The position numbers and the translations under genes were made by a program. The notes under the pieces are model-generated. The model did not search any database. It saw only the letters and a program-made list of their open reading frames with translations, and had not been told where the DNA came from. Below, one piece after another: positions 61,119 to 64,000 of a stretch of 64,000 bases of DNA. The stretch is from Chitinophaga varians (GTDB lineage: Bacteria; Bacteroidota; Bacteroidia; Chitinophagales; Chitinophagaceae): NCBI RefSeq assembly GCF_012641275.1, contig NZ_JABAIA010000001.1, positions 124,001-188,000 of the forward strand, written 5' to 3'. Within the stretch, counting starts at the first letter, position 1, and each line of letters opens with the position of its first letter.

Positions 61119-62651
61119 ATGAAAACAATGAAACGCCTCTCCTGGCTGTTGCTGGCACTTGTTAGCCAGACGGGCTTCAGCCAGCAGCAACCACAGAAGC
61201 AGCCAAACATCATCTTTATCTTCTCAGATGACCACGCCTACCAGGCTATCAGCGCTTATGGCAGCAAACTGGCACAGACGCCCAACATTGACCGCATTGC
61301 CCGCCAGGGAGTGCTGTTCCGCAACGCGCTGGTGACCAACTCCATCTGCGGCCCCAGCAGGGCCACCCTATTGACAGGCAAGTACAGCCACATCAACGGC
61401 TATACGCTGAATGAAAAGAAATTTAACGTCGGTCAGCAACTGTTCCCGAAACTGCTGCAACAAAACGGCTACCAGACAGCGTGGATTGGCAAATGGCACC
61501 TCGGCAACCTGCCGGAAGGATTTGACTTCTGGCGTATCCTCAATAATCAGGGGCAATATTATAATCCGGATTTCATCGGGCCCCGGGATACTGCCCGCGT
61601 GGAAGGTTATGTGACCAATCTGATTACCCAATTCTCCGTTGACTGGCTCAATCATCGCGACACGTCCAAACCCTTCTTCCTGGTAGTAGGCGAAAAAGCC
61701 ACACACCGCGAATGGCTGCCCGATATCCAGGACCTCGGCGCATATGATGACAAAACATTTCCGCTGCCGGCCACTTTCCGCGACACCTACAAAAATCGCA
61801 TAGCCGCGCAGAACCAGGACATGACCATCGACAAGACCATGCGCCTGAAAGAAGACCTGAAAGTACACGTCAACTACGAAAAAGGTATCTATGGCCGGTT
61901 TACGCCAGCACAAAAAGAAGCGTTCAAAGCATACTATGAAGGAAAAGTCAGCAAAGAATTCGACGAGAAAAAACTGAGCGGCGATGCACTCGTGGAATGG
62001 AAATACCAGCGTTACCTGAAAGACTACCTCTCTACCGCCCGCTCGCTCGACCGCAACATCGGCGAGCTGCTCGATTACCTCGATAAAAACGGCCTCGCAG
62101 AAAATACCGTCGTTATCTACGCATCTGATCAGGGCTTCTACATGGGCGAACACGGTTGGTTCGACAAACGTTTTATGTATGAAGAATCCCTCCGCACACC
62201 ATTTATCATCAAATATCCTGGTGTTACAAAACCAGGCACCACAGTGAATCAGCTGATGCTGAACATCGACTGGGCACCGACCATCCTGCAGATGGCCGGC
62301 GTACCGGTACCGGCAGACATACAGGGAACTTCCTTCCTGCCATTGCTGGAACAAAACCCCAACAAAGCGGCATGGAGAAAAGCAGCTTATTATCACTATT
62401 ACGAGTTCCCCGAACCGCACCATGTATATCCTCACTTTGGTGTGCGCACCGAACAATATACACTGGTACGCTTCTACGGGGCCGGCGACAGCTGGGAACT
62501 GTATGACCTGAAGAAAGACCCGCAACAGGTGAATAACATCTATGGCAACAAAGGCACGGAAAAAATTACCGCCGGCCTCAAAGCCACACTGAAAAAACTA
62601 ATCCTTCAATACAACGACCAGGAAGCATTGAAAATACTGGAGTCCCACTGA
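61119..62651 (+). CDS. Secreted formylglycine-dependent sulfatase
   Basis: The 510-residue protein has a signal peptide ending near S-Q-Q-Q (about residue 22). Sulfatase motifs are complete: F-I-F-S-D-D-H near the start, C77-G-P-S-R-A with Cys77 as the residue oxidised to formylglycine, G-K-W-H-L-G, and D-Q-G-F-Y-M-G-E-H-G near the end. The sequence resembles N-acetylglucosamine-6-sulfatase-type enzymes (sulfatase subfamily S1_11), a tentative call. It lies alone, not in a SusC/SusD operon, and is followed by a strong hairpin. Confidence 0.92.
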   Translation: MKTMKRLSWLLLALVSQTGFSQQQPQKQPNIIFIFSDDHAYQAISAYGSKLAQTPNIDRIARQGVLFRNALVTNSICGPSRATLLTGKYSHINGYTLNEKKFNVGQQLFPKLLQQNGYQTAWIGKWHLGNLPEGFDFWRILNNQGQYYNPDFIGPRDTARVEGYVTNLITQFSVDWLNHRDTSKPFFLVVGEKATHREWLPDIQDLGAYDDKTFPLPATFRDTYKNRIAAQNQDMTIDKTMRLKEDLKVHVNYEKGIYGRFTPAQKEAFKAYYEGKVSKEFDEKKLSGDALVEWKYQRYLKDYLSTARSLDRNIGELLDYLDKNGLAENTVVIYASDQGFYMGEHGWFDKRFMYEESLRTPFIIKYPGVTKPGTTVNQLMLNIDWAPTILQMAGVPVPADIQGTSFLPLLEQNPNKAAWRKAAYYHYYEFPEPHHVYPHFGVRTEQYTLVRFYGAGDSWELYDLKKDPQQVNNIYGNKGTEKITAGLKATLKKLILQYNDQEALKILESH

Positions 62652-62658
62652 TCCTCCC

Positions 62659-62695
62659 ACCTGTCACGCAAAGTATATGCCTTTGCGTGACAGGT
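62659..62695 (+). terminator. Hairpin after the sulfatase gene
   Basis: ACCTGTCACGCAAAG (62659-62673) pairs perfectly with CTTTGCGTGACAGGT (62681-62695) across a 7-base loop. It starts 8 bases past the sulfatase stop codon. There is no long T tract, so termination may be partial, with read-through into the next gene. Confidence 0.65.
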
Positions 62696-62726
62696 CCTTC
62701 CATGGAAAAAACCGTATCTTCGGCCC

Positions 62727-64000
62727 ATGAAGAATCCCCCTGCCTGGCAGTTTAACATCGCTGACCAAAAACGAGGCATCTGGAGTTTTGCAGCAACCAT
62801 GCTGGCCTTCTTCGGCACTGTAGTACCCGGCCTCCTGCTTGACCTGAATATTGGCATTATCATCACCGCCATGCTGGCCGTCGTGTTTACTGTTCTCTTT
62901 CTTACCCTGAGATGGACATGGAGAAAAGAAGCCCTCACGTTGTTTCCCGACCGTATTGAGTCTGCCCTGTATGGCACCATCTATTTCACCGATATCCGTA
63001 AAATATCCCGGCCCTGGGGAGCCATGAGCCCCGCCATCAGGCTCCGGCTGAAAGACAGGCGTGTTTCCTGGAGCATGGTCCGCAGCAATCGCGCGCTGAT
63101 ACAAAACACGCCGGAAGAGGTGATGCTCTTTGAAGACTTCCTGCAGCAACTGGAAACAGCAATGAACAAACAGGGGCCCCAACACGTCAGGCCTCAGTTC
63201 AAAGCCGATGATACCAATACCCATGTAACACCGGCCGAACAGTTAAGTCAAATCAACCGTTCCCGCAATAACAACGCCGGCCTCATCATAGGCGCTACCA
63301 TTGTCATAGTAATACTAATGGGCGTAGGCACCTGTGTCACCCGTTCACGGAACCCGGATTTTAAACGCATGAAAGCCGCTTCAGAAGAGCGTTTCTACAG
63401 GGGTAAACAAAAAGTGGAAGAGCTGGTGGCCCAACGAATGGAGAAAGAAGGAGGCGCTTTCCTTTATACTAACGATCACGCAGCAACGATCAAATTGTTC
63501 CCTTATATCAATACAGACAATCCGCTGAATATTGAGCTGTTTCAGTATACCGGGGCCAACAAAGATATTGATGCCATCCTCGCTAACCCCGACTCGGTGC
63601 AACTGGACATCTATGTTATCAGCGGGGATTCCGCAGTCCGCAGGATGAGGCCCGGTACTTCCGCCCGGCAGTTTTTTTTCCGTGCCTATGATCCCAAACA
63701 ACGGATACGCCCGGCCAATGTGCTGCCCAATGATACAACACGCCAGGAAAGCTATCCTGTGCTGGATATAAGCTGGCGGGTACCGCTACAGGACACCACC
63801 AATATGCTGTATGCCATGGACCGGAGTATTCCCGGCATGGACCTCATGCTTGCCCAGGTAAGGCTGCGCCCCACCTTTTACCTGTATATGACGGGCAAAG
63901 TGAACCAAGGCATGAACGAGCCGGCTTTCAGGGAGGCGGTCATTACGTTGAACAAGCTGTTGCACCGCAACCATGTAGACACCAGTACGTTTGTTATCCG
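62727..64000 (+). CDS. Membrane protein of unknown function, 3' end outside window
   Basis: From the ATG at 62727 a frame stays open for 424 codons to the window end. The protein has two hydrophobic segments at about residues 19-38 and 42-61, a soluble domain (about 65-150) that may be PH-like, a third membrane segment near 187-205 and a large domain after it. The start lies 75 bases past the sulfatase stop, after a hairpin. I do not recognise the family. Normal codon use and absence of stops over 1.2 kb make it a real gene. Confidence 0.8.
   Translation, partial: MKNPPAWQFNIADQKRGIWSFAATMLAFFGTVVPGLLLDLNIGIIITAMLAVVFTVLFLTLRWTWRKEALTLFPDRIESALYGTIYFTDIRKISRPWGAMSPAIRLRLKDRRVSWSMVRSNRALIQNTPEEVMLFEDFLQQLETAMNKQGPQHVRPQFKADDTNTHVTPAEQLSQINRSRNNNAGLIIGATIVIVILMGVGTCVTRSRNPDFKRMKAASEERFYRGKQKVEELVAQRMEKEGGAFLYTNDHAATIKLFPYINTDNPLNIELFQYTGANKDIDAILANPDSVQLDIYVISGDSAVRRMRPGTSARQFFFRAYDPKQRIRPANVLPNDTTRQESYPVLDISWRVPLQDTTNMLYAMDRSIPGMDLMLAQVRLRPTFYLYMTGKVNQGMNEPAFREAVITLNKLLHRNHVDTSTFVI

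Noticed and set aside
61368..62525. 385-codon open frame on the minus strand
   Set aside because: Antisense to the sulfatase gene, which has all its motifs; composition is typical of a shadow frame.

Overview
The window looks like a chromosome segment from a glycan-degrading Bacteroidota bacterium, most likely Chitinophaga or a close relative in the Chitinophagaceae. The grounds are three SusC/SusD pairs, many lipoproteins, a type IX secretion (T9SS) C-terminal tail on a GH8 enzyme, TTTG-N19-TAnnTTTG promoters and little reliance on Shine-Dalgarno sites. No rRNA, tRNA, CRISPR array or prophage was recognised.

Layout. 1-8033 (+): a glycan locus with a SusC receptor (5' end outside the window), a SusD lipoprotein, a GH18 endo-beta-N-acetylglucosaminidase-like lipoprotein and, after a 661-base leader region, a secreted GH8-Ig-F5/8C-T9SS protein. 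8161-19928: a PQQ-type sugar dehydrogenase lipoprotein, a CheY-like regulator, a DUF421 protein, a pyrophosphatase homologue with altered active-site residues, a 1404-residue hybrid histidine kinase, an MFS exporter, a second histidine kinase and an ABC-F protein. 19933-35695: two divergent units. The minus unit (29130 to 19933) encodes two exported Gfo/Idh/MocA oxidoreductases, a sugar MFS permease, NagA, a NagB-like protein, an NAD-dependent epimerase-like protein, a DapA-superfamily protein and an M20 amidohydrolase. The plus unit (30373 to 35695) encodes an Nramp-like transporter, a PQQ dehydrogenase-cytochrome c fusion, a third exported Gfo/Idh/MocA-like lipoprotein and a LacI regulator. 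Nearly the same palindrome, centred on GGGTACGTACCC, lies just after the -7 element of each unit, so I infer one LacI regulon for an amino sugar or its oxidised derivative.

35705-48809 (-): an eight-gene operon (SusC, SusD, beta-helix enzyme, class III aminotransferase, enolase-superfamily sugar-acid dehydratase, SDR, ceramidase-fold protein, SSS symporter) behind a GntR/FCD regulator gene. TGTWWACA sites overlap the predicted promoter. This looks like a complete uptake and catabolic route for an unknown, probably nitrogen-containing, sugar acid or glycan. 48905-51750: a TlpA-like thioredoxin, an ArsR/AHSA1 pair, and about 1.5 kb of gene and insertion-element remnants. 51753-59183 (-): a SusC-SusD-GH78 rhamnosidase operon with a clear terminator. 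59506-64000: an unknown protein, a divergent HxlR/truncated haemoglobin pair, a formylglycine-type sulfatase, and a membrane protein that runs off the window end.

The best candidates for an undescribed system are the LacI divergon (19933-35695) and the GntR operon (35705-48809). Both combine recognisable families in unusual sets, and several members carry substitutions at positions that are normally catalytic or ligand-binding.
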